Assembly (NCBI RefSeq): GCF_016907655.1
Contig: NZ_JAFBCL010000001.1
Location: 992,001-1,056,000, forward strand
Length of the DNA stretch: 64,000 nt
DNA from: Saccharothrix algeriensis
GTDB taxonomy: Bacteria > Actinomycetota > Actinomycetes > Mycobacteriales > Pseudonocardiaceae
Direction of reading: 5' to 3'
Shown here: positions 1 through 8,438 of the stretch, piece by piece
Layout: the number at the start of each line of letters is the position of its first letter
Numbering within the stretch: position 1 is the stretch's first letter
The notes under the pieces: model-generated
Seen by the model: only the letters and a program-made list of their open reading frames with translations
Database searches by the model: none
Told to the model about the DNA's origin: nothing
Program-made: the position numbers and the translations under genes

Positions 1-948
1 CGAGCGCTCGGCGGCGCCGGCCACCCCGATCCGGCCGTCGCCCTTGGCCCGCGCCGTCGCGCGGCCGATCGCGCGCAGCCGCCGCAGCGGGTCCGGCTCG
101 TCGCAGGGCAGCGGGACGCGCAGGTTGACCACCCTGGTCCTCAGCTCGTGGTCCTCGTGCCGGTCGTGCAGGTCCACCGGCACGAGCGTCCACACCGGAC
201 GGGCGCCGCGCCGCCACGGGGTGTGCGGCCACTCGCGCAGCACCGCGGCCAGCGCGGCGAGGAAGACGTCGTTGCGCGTGCAGCCGTGCGCGTCGGCCAA
301 CTCCCGCAGCCGGGCCGCCGACGTGGTGGTCCACGCGAAGCGCCGCTGCCCGGTGCGGCCGGCGGTGGTGAAGGCGCGGGTGGCCGGCGGCAGGAACCGG
401 GCCAGGTAGCCGACCGCGCCGCGCGCCACCGTGCCGAGATCGGCCCGGCGGACCCGCCGGGCGCGCCGGGGCGCGGGCGGGCGGTCCGGCCCGCGGCCCG
501 CCAGCAGGCACGTCGCCTCGATCAGCGACGCGCCGTCCAGCAGGGCGTGGTGCGCCTTGAACAGGATCGCCCACTCGTCGTCGGCGTGGCCGCGCACCAG
601 CCAGAACTCCCACGGCGGCGCGCCCCGGACCAGCCGGCGCGCCATGATCGCGTCCGCCGCCGCCCGCAGCCCGCCCGGCGCGGCCACCCACTCGTGGACG
701 TGCCGCGCGGGGTCCGCGCCCGACCGACGCACCCAGCGCAGCCGCCCGCCCTCGCGGCGCAGCGCCGAGGACAGCGCCGGCAGCGCGTCGAGCTTCGCCG
801 CCACGAACCGGCGCACGTCGACCAGCTCCGGCGGCCGGCCCGCGAACGACGACAGCCCGCCGATCTGGAGGTTGCCCACCGGCAGGCGGGACTCGTAGCG
901 GACGAACGCGTGCTCCAGCCCGGTCAGCGGGCGCGCCGCGGGCCTCAC
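1..948 (-). CDS. Wax ester synthase/diacylglycerol acyltransferase (WS/DGAT) family protein, partial
   Basis: The frame stays open to the left edge, so the C-terminus is missing. Translating the minus strand from GTG at 948 gives FKAHHALLDGASLIEA, the HHxxxDG active-site motif of WS/DGAT acyltransferases, followed by CTRNDVFLAALAAVL and LVPVDL blocks typical of the family. These enzymes join an acyl-CoA to a fatty alcohol or diacylglycerol to make wax ester or triacylglycerol at the membrane. The GTG start overlaps the TGA of the upstream reductase gene (GTGA at 945-948), so the two are probably translationally coupled. A reductase that could provide the alcohol next to a wax synthase suggests a small lipid-ester pathway. 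The family call is firm from the motif; the substrate is not known. Confidence 0.85.
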   Translation of the reverse strand, partial: MRPAARPLTGLEHAFVRYESRLPVGNLQIGGLSSFAGRPPELVDVRRFVAAKLDALPALSSALRREGGRLRWVRRSGADPARHVHEWVAAPGGLRAAADAIMARRLVRGAPPWEFWLVRGHADDEWAILFKAHHALLDGASLIEATCLLAGRGPDRPPAPRRARRVRRADLGTVARGAVGYLARFLPPATRAFTTAGRTGQRRFAWTTTSAARLRELADAHGCTRNDVFLAALAAVLREWPHTPWRRGARPVWTLVPVDLHDRHEDHELRTRVVNLRVPLPCDEPDPLRRLRAIGRATARAKGDGRIGVAGAAERS

Positions 949-2312
949 GGGGCCGCCCCGACCGCCGGCGCGCCGGCCCGCAGCCCGGCGAGCAGGTAGT
1001 CCGCGTCGACCACCCGCGGGGCGGGGCGGCTGCCCAGCACCTGGCGCACCCGGCTGTCGTCGTAGCGGCGGCGGTGGCGCAGGTAGGGCGCGAAACCCGC
1101 CATCGGCAGGACCGGCGCGCCCGCCGGCGCGCGCCGGTCCACCAGCTCCGACCGGATCCGGAACAGCCGCTCGAACGCCTGCCGCAGCTCGGTGACGGCC
1201 ACGTCGCGCTCGTGGACGACGTGGTAGGTGTCGACCAGCCCGGACGGCGGGGCCTCGACCAGCTTGACGATCAGCTCGGCCGCGTCGTCCACCGGCATGA
1301 GGTTGAGGTGGGCGTCGGGCTCGCCCGCGACCCGCACCGGGGGCGCGGCGCGGCGGAGCGGTTCGTGGTCGGGCAGCCCCCGCCCGCGCACCACGTCGAG
1401 CCGCGCCCCGCGGTCGGACCCGCCGCGCGGGCCGCGGTCGGACCGCCCGTCGCCGCCCGGGTCGTCGCCGCGCGCACCGCCGGCGCGCGGCCGGTGGTCG
1501 GACCGCTTGCCGCGCGGCCCGCCGGCGCCCCGCCCGTCACCGCGCACCCCGTCGCCGCCCCTCCCGTCACCGCGCGCACCACCGCCGAGCGAGCCGCCGC
1601 CCAGCGGACCGCGGCCGGGCAGGGCGTCGCGCGAGCCGTCGCGGGCCTGCGGGAGCCCGCCGACCGTCGCCGCCACCACGCGCGCCACCACCTGCAGCGG
1701 GTGCGCGGGCAGGCCGGGCTCCGGCGGCCGGTCGTCCACCAGGATGCTCGGCCGCAGCACGACCGCGGCCCGCCGCTGCCGCGCCGACCAGGCGCGCACC
1801 AGCAGCTCCGCCTCGTACTTGGACTGCTCGTACGGGTTCTCGAAGCCCCAGCTGCCGTCCAGCTCGTCCTCGTAGACCACGCCCGAGCGGCGCGCGCCCG
1901 CCACGAACGCCGTGCTGACGTGGCACAGCAGGGGGCGGCGGCGGCCGGCGGTGGCCAGCTCCAGCACGTGCCGCGTGCCGCCGACGTTGACCGCGCGCAG
2001 CGCGGACAGGCGGCCCTCCAGGTCGATGCCGCCGGCGCAGTGCACCACCAGGTCCAGCTCGTCGGCCAGGTCCCGGAACCGCGCGGCCGGTAACCCCAGG
2101 TTCGGCGCGGTCAGCTCGATCCCGACCACGCGCAGCCGGTGCCCGAGGCCCGCCTCGGGCACCCCGGCCCGCTGGAAGTGCCGCGCGATGCGCTCGACCG
2201 GGTCCGCCGAACCGGCGTGGGCGAGGACGGAGATGCGTTCGTACCGGGCCAGCAGCTCGCGCACCAGGCGGACGCCGAGGAATCCCGTGGCACCGGTCAA
2301 CGCGATGTGCAT
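945..2312 (-). CDS. SDR-type thioester/fatty-acyl reductase-like protein with a low-complexity insertion
   Basis: 455 aa from ATG at 2312 (longer starts lack the family N-terminus). An N-terminal Rossmann motif TGATGFLG (residues 6-13) binds NAD(P). A YEQSK catalytic pair (Tyr161, Lys165) and the STAFVAG strand identify an extended SDR of the NAD_binding_4 (male-sterility, thioester reductase) type, which reduces acyl thioesters to aldehyde or alcohol. Residues about 225-305 are an odd Gly/Arg/Asp-rich stretch with repeats such as GGARGDGRGGDGVRGDGRG. It interrupts the substrate domain and has no counterpart that I know in the family. The conserved fold resumes at HLNLMPVDDAAELIVKL. The gene is coupled by a GTGA overlap to the WS/DGAT gene downstream. 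Acyl-CoA reductase is the best guess; a polyketide-type reductase or epimerase is possible. Confidence 0.75.
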   Translation of the reverse strand: MHIALTGATGFLGVRLVRELLARYERISVLAHAGSADPVERIARHFQRAGVPEAGLGHRLRVVGIELTAPNLGLPAARFRDLADELDLVVHCAGGIDLEGRLSALRAVNVGGTRHVLELATAGRRRPLLCHVSTAFVAGARRSGVVYEDELDGSWGFENPYEQSKYEAELLVRAWSARQRRAAVVLRPSILVDDRPPEPGLPAHPLQVVARVVAATVGGLPQARDGSRDALPGRGPLGGGSLGGGARGDGRGGDGVRGDGRGAGGPRGKRSDHRPRAGGARGDDPGGDGRSDRGPRGGSDRGARLDVVRGRGLPDHEPLRRAAPPVRVAGEPDAHLNLMPVDDAAELIVKLVEAPPSGLVDTYHVVHERDVAVTELRQAFERLFRIRSELVDRRAPAGAPVLPMAGFAPYLRHRRRYDDSRVRQVLGSRPAPRVVDADYLLAGLRAGAPAVGAAP

Positions 2313-2600
2313 CGGCACGACCTTTCGCTCCACCGCCAGTGCCGCCACGACCGTTGCACCGGTGACCGCCGAGCGGCAACAACCGTGCTTCCTTCGGGTG
2401 AACGCGCGGGTCCGCGCCGCCGGAGCGCCGATTCCCGCGGCCGACCGGGCCGATTACTGCGGTCTCACACGATCGGTAAGCGCAAATATCACCGAAAAGA
2501 AGTAAAGAATCACCGTGTCGTTGAAGCGTCGATTTCCTCCGTGCCACAGTCGCGGCACCGGCCGCCGATTGTTCCGGCGGACTCGACACGGGGAGTCGAC

Positions 2601-3227
2601 ATGGCAACTTCGGACGGGACGACGGACGCGACCCGACCCGCGCGCCGCCGGGGCGCCCTGGTGGCGGCGGTCGCCGTGGTGGTGGGAGCGGCGCTCCTGC
2701 TGCCCCGGCTGGTCGGCGCGGCCGAGCGGGCCGACGCGGCGGACGGGGCCGCGCAGCAGGACGCGGTGCGGTGCTCGCTGTGGGCGATGGCCGTGCCGAC
2801 CGTGCCGGTGGCGGCCGAGGGCGAGCCGGTGGAGGTCGGCGGGGCGCTGGAGGCGGGCACGGCGCGGTGCGAGGACCCGCGGGGCGAGATCAGCGGCGTG
2901 CGGTACGAGATGGCCGAGGAGGCCCGGGTCCTGGCCACCTGCTCGCGGCTGGAGGTCGCCGACGCGGAGGTCGCGGTCGAGTGGGTGCTCGCCGACGGGT
3001 CGACGCAGCGGAGCACCCTGCGGATCGGCAGGCTCACGGTCGACGGGACCGGCCCCGCGCTGGCGGACGCCGTCGTCGAGGGCGGTCCGGCCGCCGTGGC
3101 GGGCAAGCCGGTGGCGGTGTCGGCGGACCAGGAGACCATCGACGCCGCCAAGGCCGCCGCCGCGACCCAGTGCACCACCGGCGGCGTCAAGAGCCTCGTC
3201 GGCACCGTCGAGGTCCGGTTCGGCTGA
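2601..3227 (+). CDS. Secreted or membrane-anchored hypothetical protein
   Basis: 208 aa starting at ATG 2601, 288 bp from the divergent reductase start. Residues about 13-35 form a basic then hydrophobic segment ([20 protein letters not shown]), a signal anchor or signal peptide. The mature part has four cysteines (CSLWAM, CEDPRG, CSRLEV, QCTTGG) that could form two disulfides, and no catalytic motif that I recognise. It ends 154 bp before the DevR-like gene on the same strand, too far to assume an operon. Function unknown. Confidence 0.75.
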   Translation: MATSDGTTDATRPARRRGALVAAVAVVVGAALLLPRLVGAAERADAADGAAQQDAVRCSLWAMAVPTVPVAAEGEPVEVGGALEAGTARCEDPRGEISGVRYEMAEEARVLATCSRLEVADAEVAVEWVLADGSTQRSTLRIGRLTVDGTGPALADAVVEGGPAAVAGKPVAVSADQETIDAAKAAAATQCTTGGVKSLVGTVEVRFG

Positions 3228-3381
3228 TCGCCGGCCACCCGACCCGCGCCCGGCACGACCGACCGGCGGTGACCGGCCGGGGTGCGCCGGGCCGCGGGCG
3301 CGTGGGATCTTGGTCGGGCGGCGGCGGGCGCTTCGCGCCGGTCGACCGCGCTCGGCCGGGTCGGCGCAGGAGGAGGGTGGC

Positions 3382-4035
3382 ATGGTGACGCGGGTGTTCC
3401 TGGTGGATGACCACGAGGTCGTCCGGGTCGGTGTCCGCGAACTGCTCAACGGCGACGGCGGCTTGGAGGTGGTGGGTGAGGCCGGGTCGGTGGCCGAGGC
3501 GTTGGCCCTGGTGCCGGTCAGCGGTGCCGAGGTGGCGGTGTTGGACGTGCGGTTGCCCGATGGCAACGGCATCGAGTTGTGCCGTGAGCTGCGTTCCCGG
3601 ATGCCGGAGCTGAAGTGCCTGATGCTGACCTCGTTCACCGATGACGAGGCCCTGTTCGACGCGATCATGGCCGGTGCGTCGGGGTTCGTGCTCAAGCGCA
3701 TCCTGGGCCACGACCTGCAGAACGCCGTGCGCACCGTCGCCGCCGGCGAGTCGCTGCTCGACGCCCGTTCCACCTCGGCCCTGCTGAGCCGCATCCGCCG
3801 GGAGCGTGAGCAGGGCGATCCCACCCGGTCGTTGACCGAGCAGGAACGCGCCGTGTTCGACCTCATCGGTGAGGGCCTGACCAACCGCCAGATCGCTGAG
3901 AGGATGTTCCTGGCCGAGAAGACGGTCAAGAACTACGTCTCCCACCTGCTGGCCAAACTCGGCCTGGAACGCCGCACCCAGGCCGCCGTCTTGGCCACCC
4001 GACTGCGCAAACCCACCCCCTCCGACGAGGAGTGA
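3382..4035 (+). CDS. devR-like: NarL/DevR-family response regulator
   Basis: 217 aa from ATG 3382, behind a strong AGGAGGG ribosome site at 3371. The receiver domain begins [13 protein letters not shown] and has the phospho-acceptor Asp55 in [12 protein letters not shown]; the C-terminal LuxR-type HTH contains [22 protein letters not shown]. The wording through both domains is very close to mycobacterial DevR/DosR, the hypoxia and redox dormancy regulator. No intact histidine kinase lies next to it; only a kinase-like scrap on the opposite strand just downstream. One DosR-like box occurs elsewhere in the window (51547-51560). The family is sure; the hypoxia role is inference. Confidence 0.92.
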   Translation: MVTRVFLVDDHEVVRVGVRELLNGDGGLEVVGEAGSVAEALALVPVSGAEVAVLDVRLPDGNGIELCRELRSRMPELKCLMLTSFTDDEALFDAIMAGASGFVLKRILGHDLQNAVRTVAAGESLLDARSTSALLSRIRREREQGDPTRSLTEQERAVFDLIGEGLTNRQIAERMFLAEKTVKNYVSHLLAKLGLERRTQAAVLATRLRKPTPSDEE

Positions 4036-4110
4036 TCACAACGGCACCCGCCACGTCAGGCGCGTGCCACGTGCTCGGACACCCCGACGCCGTCGTCCAC
4101 CACCGGGCTC
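4036..4110 (-). pseudogene. Possible remnant of a sensor histidine kinase C-terminus
   Basis: On the minus strand one frame reads VVDDGVGVSEH (like the G1 box of HATPase_c) and the frame beside it ends GTRLTWRVPL-stop, a typical last strand of NarL-type sensor kinases. In an intact kinase these are separated by roughly 50-60 residues. Here they abut after an apparent deletion and frameshift, and the remnant's stop touches the stop of the DevR-like gene tail to tail. The two short matches could be coincidence in GC-rich DNA. Nothing upstream to 4264 reads as a kinase in any single frame. Confidence 0.35.
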
Positions 4111-4264
4111 ACCAGCGCGTCGGCCGCCTCGGCGGTCGGGCCTTCCGCACCTCGCCGGGCGGCTCGTCCAGGCGCGAACCGCCCGGCAAGCGGTGCGGGC
4201 GGTCGTGCTCGGCGAGCACGGGCCAAGGCTCGCACGGGTCGAGCGGGCCGCCATCCCGGCCGGG

Positions 4265-4777
4265 TCAGTCCTGGGCGGCCCGCTTCGCGAGGTCGTAGCC
4301 CAGGTGCAGCCAGTCCGAGCCGGCCACCGCCGCGAGCGCGCCCGCGACCAGGCGGCTCGCCCGCGGCGCCAGCACCAGGCCCGCGGTCAGCGCGCCGGCG
4401 ATCCACACGCCCGAGCAGAACGGGCAGCTGACCAGCTCGCCGACCGAGTGCCGGACACCGCTGCCGCCGCGCACCGACTCGTTGACCTCGGCGAGTCCGG
4501 CGGGTTCCTCGTAGCGGGTGAACGGCGCCCGCACGGCGCTGCCGACCGCGCTCTTGGTCAGCAGCCGGCTGGACTTGTGCGTGGCCACCGCGAGCAGGGC
4601 GATGTCGCCCGCCGACAGGCGCTCCGGCAGGCGCGCGCCCCTGCGGCGGCCCACCGCGACGGCGACGCCCACCAACCCGGCGTAGGTGCCCATCGCGGCC
4701 AGGTAGCCGCCCAGTGGGCGATCCGCCTCCCCCGAGTAGGCGCTGCGGACACGGTCGAACATCGCGGCGATCGACAT
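4265..4777 (-). CDS. DUF1360 membrane protein
   Basis: 170 aa, start ATG 4777. The ATHKSSRLLTKSAVGSAVRAPFTRYEEP block and the SCPFCSGVWIAGAL block are the usual signature of DUF1360 proteins, small integral membrane proteins. Hydrophobic segments lie near residues 28-42, 58-66, 118-140 and 143-152. The CPFC pair could bind metal or be redox-active, but no activity is known to me. It sits between the kinase remnant and the exporter gene, with 88 bp to the latter; co-transcription is possible but not shown. Confidence 0.85.
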   Translation of the reverse strand: MSIAAMFDRVRSAYSGEADRPLGGYLAAMGTYAGLVGVAVAVGRRRGARLPERLSAGDIALLAVATHKSSRLLTKSAVGSAVRAPFTRYEEPAGLAEVNESVRGGSGVRHSVGELVSCPFCSGVWIAGALTAGLVLAPRASRLVAGALAAVAGSDWLHLGYDLAKRAAQD

Positions 4778-4865
4778 GGGCGAGGGATAGCCGTCGGCGG
4801 GAACTCCAAACCGCCCGTCGCGGGGCGGGTCGCGCGGCCCGCCCCCGCGCGACCCGCCCGACGCC

Positions 4866-6029
4866 TCAGCCGCGCGGGGACGTCCCGGACCGCCGCGCCA
4901 CCGCGGCCAGGCCCGCCGCCCCCAGCGCCGACGCCACCAGCAGCGCGGCGACCACCGCCGGGGAGCGGTGGCCGAAGCCCGCGGCGAGGGCCGCGCCGCC
5001 CAGCAGGGGTCCGGCGGTCGCGCCCGCGTTGAGGGCCGCGGTCGCGAACGAGCCGCCCAGCGACGGGGCCTCGTCCGCCGCGTAGAGCACCCGCGTGATC
5101 AGCGTGGACCCGACCGCGAACGACAGCGCCCCCTGCGCGAACACCAGCGCGGCCAGCGCCACCGGGTCGCCCGCCGTCGCCGCGAGCAGCAGCCAACCGC
5201 CCAGCAGCGCCACCCCGCCGGGCAGCAGGACGACCCGCGGCCGCGCGTCCGACAGCCGCCCGCCGACGGTCACGCCGACGAACGTCCCCAGGCCGAACAG
5301 CGCCAGCAGCACCGGCACCCGGTCGGGGCCGTACCCGCCGACCTCGGTGACGAGCGGGGCCAGGTAGGTGAACGCGCAGAAGGTCCCGCCGTTCACCAGG
5401 GCCGTCACCAGCAGGGTCACCAGCAGCCGGGGACGGCGCAGCGCCCGCAGCTCCCGCCGCGCGCCCGGCGCCCCGGCGGCCGGCGGCCCGGCCGGGACCG
5501 ACCGCAGGACCGCGAGGACCGCCGGGGCCGAGAGGGCGGCCACCGCCCAGAACGCCGAGCGCCAGCCCCACGCCTGGCCCAGCGCGGCCCCGGCGGGCAC
5601 CCCCGCGACGCAGGCGAGGGTGACGCCGCCGAGCAGCACGGCGGTGGCCCGCCCCTTGGCGTCCGGCGCGACCAGGCCGGTGGCCGTCGCGAGGCCCACG
5701 GCCAGGAACCCGGCGTTGGCCAGCGCCGCGGCGAAGCGGGTGGCGAGCAGGACGCCGAAGTCGGTGGTCAGCGCGCCGACGACGTGCGCGGCCACGAAGG
5801 ACAGCAGGAACACCAGCAGCGCCCGCCGCCGCGGCCGGCGCAGCGACAGGACCGCCGCCGACGGGGCCCCGACGACCATCCCCAGGGCGAACGCCGAGGT
5901 GAGGGCCCCGGCCTGCGGGACGGACACCCCCAGGTCGGCGGCGATCCCCGGCACGAGGCCGGACAGCATGAACTCGGACGTCCCCTGGGCGAAGACGGCC
6001 ATTGCGAGCAGGTAGACGGCAAAGGGCAT
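4866..6029 (-). CDS. Cmx/CmrA-type MFS drug exporter (chloramphenicol efflux family)
   Basis: 387 aa from ATG 6029 (an upstream alternative at 6041 adds only MEFV). The opening MPFAVYLLAMAVFAQGTSEF followed by MLSGLVPGIAADL is the hallmark of Cml/Cmx/CmrA proton-driven drug exporters. The first MFS loop reads FALGMVVGAPSAAVLSLRRPRRRALL, and about 12 hydrophobic segments follow. It pumps out amphenicols or related compounds in the family members that have been studied; the substrate here is unknown. The 785 bp upstream carry no gene and no regulator of the kind that often accompanies efflux genes. Confidence 0.88.
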   Translation of the reverse strand: MPFAVYLLAMAVFAQGTSEFMLSGLVPGIAADLGVSVPQAGALTSAFALGMVVGAPSAAVLSLRRPRRRALLVFLLSFVAAHVVGALTTDFGVLLATRFAAALANAGFLAVGLATATGLVAPDAKGRATAVLLGGVTLACVAGVPAGAALGQAWGWRSAFWAVAALSAPAVLAVLRSVPAGPPAAGAPGARRELRALRRPRLLVTLLVTALVNGGTFCAFTYLAPLVTEVGGYGPDRVPVLLALFGLGTFVGVTVGGRLSDARPRVVLLPGGVALLGGWLLLAATAGDPVALAALVFAQGALSFAVGSTLITRVLYAADEAPSLGGSFATAALNAGATAGPLLGGAALAAGFGHRSPAVVAALLVASALGAAGLAAVARRSGTSPRG

Positions 6030-6814
6030 GACGAACTCCAACCGCGTCGCGAACGGGTGCGCGGTGGACCTCGGCGGCCGGACGGCTCGGCGGTCGTCCG
6101 GGCGCGCGGGGGGCCGCCGCGCGGGGGGAGCCCGGGGCGCGCGGCAACGCGGTCGGCAGGACCGCGGCGCGGCGTCCGGGCGGGACGGCCCGGCGATCCG
6201 GTGGGGTGGCGTGCCCGTCGACGCCGATCAGCCGACGCCGATCAGCCGACGCCGATCAGCGGGCGCCGATCAGCGGGCGCCGATCAGCGGGCGCCGACCT
6301 GACAGGGCCGACCCGACAGGGCCGACGGCGGGACCGGCCGCGCCGGCGCACCGCGCTCGGCGGTGCGGGAGGAGCGCTCCCGGTGCGGTGCGGTCGGTGC
6401 GGTCGGTGCGACGAGGTCGGCACGGCGCAGGTCGGCGCGGTCAGCGTGCGGGCGCGGTGAGCCACCGGAAGACCGGTGGCCGGGGTCTGGACGCCTCGGG
6501 GCTGGACACGGCGCGAACCCTAGCCACTGCCCGCTCGCGCCGTCCACCGCGTTGCCGCCGGGACGTCGCCGCCGGCCGCACCGAGGACCGGCCGGTGGTC
6601 GCCGGTCGTCGTCGTTCGGGCGTCATCGCCGCCACCCTCGCGCCCGGCTCAGCCGGGAATCCCGGCCGGATCCCGAACGCGCGGGCCAGGCGGGCGGACC
6701 GGGTGCCGATCTTGATCGGATCAGTGCCGCGCCGGGGATTAGCCGATCACCGCCCGGGGGTATCCGGGGCCGCGCGCCGAGGGGCCGGCGCCAGGGGCAG
6801 ACGAGCAGCGGGCG
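6030..6814 (+). other. Intergenic stretch without a recognisable gene
   Basis: 785 bp between the divergent exporter and DUF6292-like genes. Reading frames across it are Arg/Pro/Gly-rich shadow translations with no family match. It contains a 14-bp minisatellite (listed separately), a direct repeat of GACAGGGCCGAC at about 6301-6327, G-rich GGTGCGGTC iterations near 6380-6415, and a short AT-richer patch at 6705-6745 that may hold the promoter of the downstream gene. Confidence 0.6.
6220..6297 (+). repeat. 14-bp tandem repeat (minisatellite)
   Basis: Five complete units and a partial sixth of a 14-bp sequence: GACGCCGATCAGCC twice, GACGCCGATCAGCG once, then GGCGCCGATCAGCG twice and a truncated copy. 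The change at the first positions passes stepwise along the array, as expected from slippage or unequal exchange. The core GCCGATC is partly dyadic. It lies about 190 bp upstream of the exporter start. Confidence 0.9.
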
Positions 6815-7342
6815 GTGAGTGCGGTGGACGAGGAATTCGACGACGCGGTGGCTCGGGAGCTGCGGCGCTACATCAAGCGGGTCACGGCGGCCCTCGGGCT
6901 CGGTGGCGAGTCCTCCTACGTCGACGCGGGCCCGCCCGCGAACGCCTACCTCGCGCTGGAGGGCAGGCTCCCGTCGTTCCCCGACCAGGACGTCGCCCTG
7001 CTGTGGGACGAGGAGTACGGCTGGTCCGCCGCGATCGAGGCGCCGGTCGTCGGGCAGGACCGGGTCGTCGCCTACCTGCACGGCCGGCCGGTGCCGCCGC
7101 CGGCCGAGGTCGCGCGGTTCGCCCAGGGGCTGCTGCGCGGCGAGCGCCTCGGCGACCCGCGACCGGTCCGCCTGGCCACCCCCGGCGACCACCGCACCGG
7201 CCTGCTCCCGCGGCTGCGCGCGGTGACCGGGGCCGAGCTGGTCGAGGTGCTGCGCCTGCCGAACCGCCCCGCGGCCGAACCGCTGCGCCTGGTGGCGGAC
7301 GCCCGGCCGGCCGCCGAGCCGGCGCCCCGCCGGGCGGGGTGA
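6815..7342 (+). CDS. DUF6292-like hypothetical protein
   Basis: 175 aa from GTG 6815 (SAVDEEFDDAVARELRRYIKRVTAALG follows). A short helical N-terminus is followed by a beta-rich part with VALLWDEEYGWSAAIEAP, then VVAYLHGRPVPPPAEVARFAQGLLRG. This order of blocks resembles DUF6292 proteins of Pseudonocardiaceae. No signal peptide or membrane segment and no catalytic motif. Such proteins are common in this order and of unknown function; the family name is from memory, not a search. Confidence 0.7.
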   Translation: MSAVDEEFDDAVARELRRYIKRVTAALGLGGESSYVDAGPPANAYLALEGRLPSFPDQDVALLWDEEYGWSAAIEAPVVGQDRVVAYLHGRPVPPPAEVARFAQGLLRGERLGDPRPVRLATPGDHRTGLLPRLRAVTGAELVEVLRLPNRPAAEPLRLVADARPAAEPAPRRAG

Positions 7343-7370
7343 CGGCGAGCGGACGTGACGACGAGAGCAG

Positions 7371-7434
7371 GCGTGACGACGAGCGGGAGTGACGACGAGC
7401 GGGAGTGACGACGAGCGGGAGTGACGACGAGCGG
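7371..7434 (+). repeat. 16-bp tandem repeat after a stop codon
   Basis: Four units of GAGTGACGACGAGCGG (the first begins GC), with two degenerate units upstream from about 7339 that begin at the stop codon of the DUF6292-like gene. Each unit contains TGACGA, so every unit repeats a TGA stop in one frame. It fills the gap before the convergent anti-sigma-like gene. Confidence 0.9.
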
Positions 7435-7502
7435 CGTGAGGGCGAGCCGGCCCGGCGGGTCCGGCTCGTCGCCGCGGGCGGGGCGCCGCGGCGCGGGGCG
7501 GG

Positions 7503-8438
7503 TCAGCCGCGCGCGCCCAGGTCGAGCACGACCCGGACGGTCGTGCCGCCCGCCCCGGTGTGCACGCGGACCAGGTCGGCCAGGTCGTTGACCAGCAGCA
7601 GGCCCCGTCCCGACCGCTGACCGGGCTCCGCCGGCCTGCGCCCGGCCAGCGGGTCGGCCAGCCGGCCGGTGTCGCGGACCTCGCACACCAGCCGGTCGTG
7701 CTCACGCCGGACGGACAGCCGGCACGGCCCGTCGGTGTGCCGCAGGCCGTTGGTGGTCAGCTCGGTGACGATCAGTTCGAGGTCGGGCACCCGGTCGGCG
7801 GGCAGCCCGAGCGCCGCGGCCCACCGGGCGGCGGCGCGCCGGGCCGGCGCCAGGTCGGCGGTCACCGCGATGACGACCACCTCGCCGGCGTCCGGGAAGG
7901 GCTCGTTGTAGCGGGCGACCACCGCGTCGGGCGCGTAGCGGTCGCTGGGCAGGCGTCGGGCGCCCTCCCAGATCTCCGGGTGGGTGGCCCTGGCGTCGGC
8001 CAGCGCGCGGTCGTCCAGGGCGGAGACGTCGTACGGGCACAGGATGGTGACGTCGCGCCCGGTGAAGGCGGTGTTGATCAGCGCCTCGTGCTGGGCGCAC
8101 GCCGGGTACTCCTGGTCCGTGCGGCCGGCCCAGACCGGTTCGCCGACGATGCGCACGCGCCGGTCCCGGTGCCGGTCGGCGAAGCGGCGCAGCACCCGGG
8201 CGATGATCCGGCCGGGGTTGCGCCCCTCCCGCGCCATGTCGAGCAGCGTGACGTGCCGGGCGTGGCCGCCCAGGCCGTCCCGGACGAGGTCGAGCCGGCG
8301 GCCGGGCACGGCGACGGCGACCGGCTGGTCCGCCGCGAGGCCGTCGACGGCGAACGGGACGAGCGCGGCGAGGTAGTCCTCGTCGGTGCGGTAGAACAGG
8401 GCGGGGTGGACGAACCCGTCGTCGGCCGGTGCGGTCAT
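7503..8438 (-). CDS. MEDS-domain anti-sigma/HATPase protein (RsbW-like)
   Basis: 311 aa from ATG 8438. Residues about 8-170 form a MEDS sensory domain (HPALFYRTDEDYLAALVPF, CPYDVSALDD, ATHPEI). Residues about 190-305 form an HATPase_c domain with ELIVTELTTNGLRHTDGPC (N box), VRDTGRLADP (G1) and QRSGRGLLLVNDLADLV (G2), as in RsbW-type serine kinases/anti-sigma factors. The start overlaps the stop of the MEDS-STAS gene (ATGA at 8435-8438), so the two are coupled. The pair fits a partner-switching module in which the STAS protein is antagonist and this one is kinase or anti-sigma factor; the sigma target is not in sight. Confidence 0.88.
   Translation of the reverse strand: MTAPADDGFVHPALFYRTDEDYLAALVPFAVDGLAADQPVAVAVPGRRLDLVRDGLGGHARHVTLLDMAREGRNPGRIIARVLRRFADRHRDRRVRIVGEPVWAGRTDQEYPACAQHEALINTAFTGRDVTILCPYDVSALDDRALADARATHPEIWEGARRLPSDRYAPDAVVARYNEPFPDAGEVVVIAVTADLAPARRAAARWAAALGLPADRVPDLELIVTELTTNGLRHTDGPCRLSVRREHDRLVCEVRDTGRLADPLAGRRPAEPGQRSGRGLLLVNDLADLVRVHTGAGGTTVRVVLDLGARG

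Noticed and set aside
1271..1582. Separate gene inside the low-complexity part of the reductase
   Set aside because: It is the same repetitive DNA read in another frame and has no start signal or family match.
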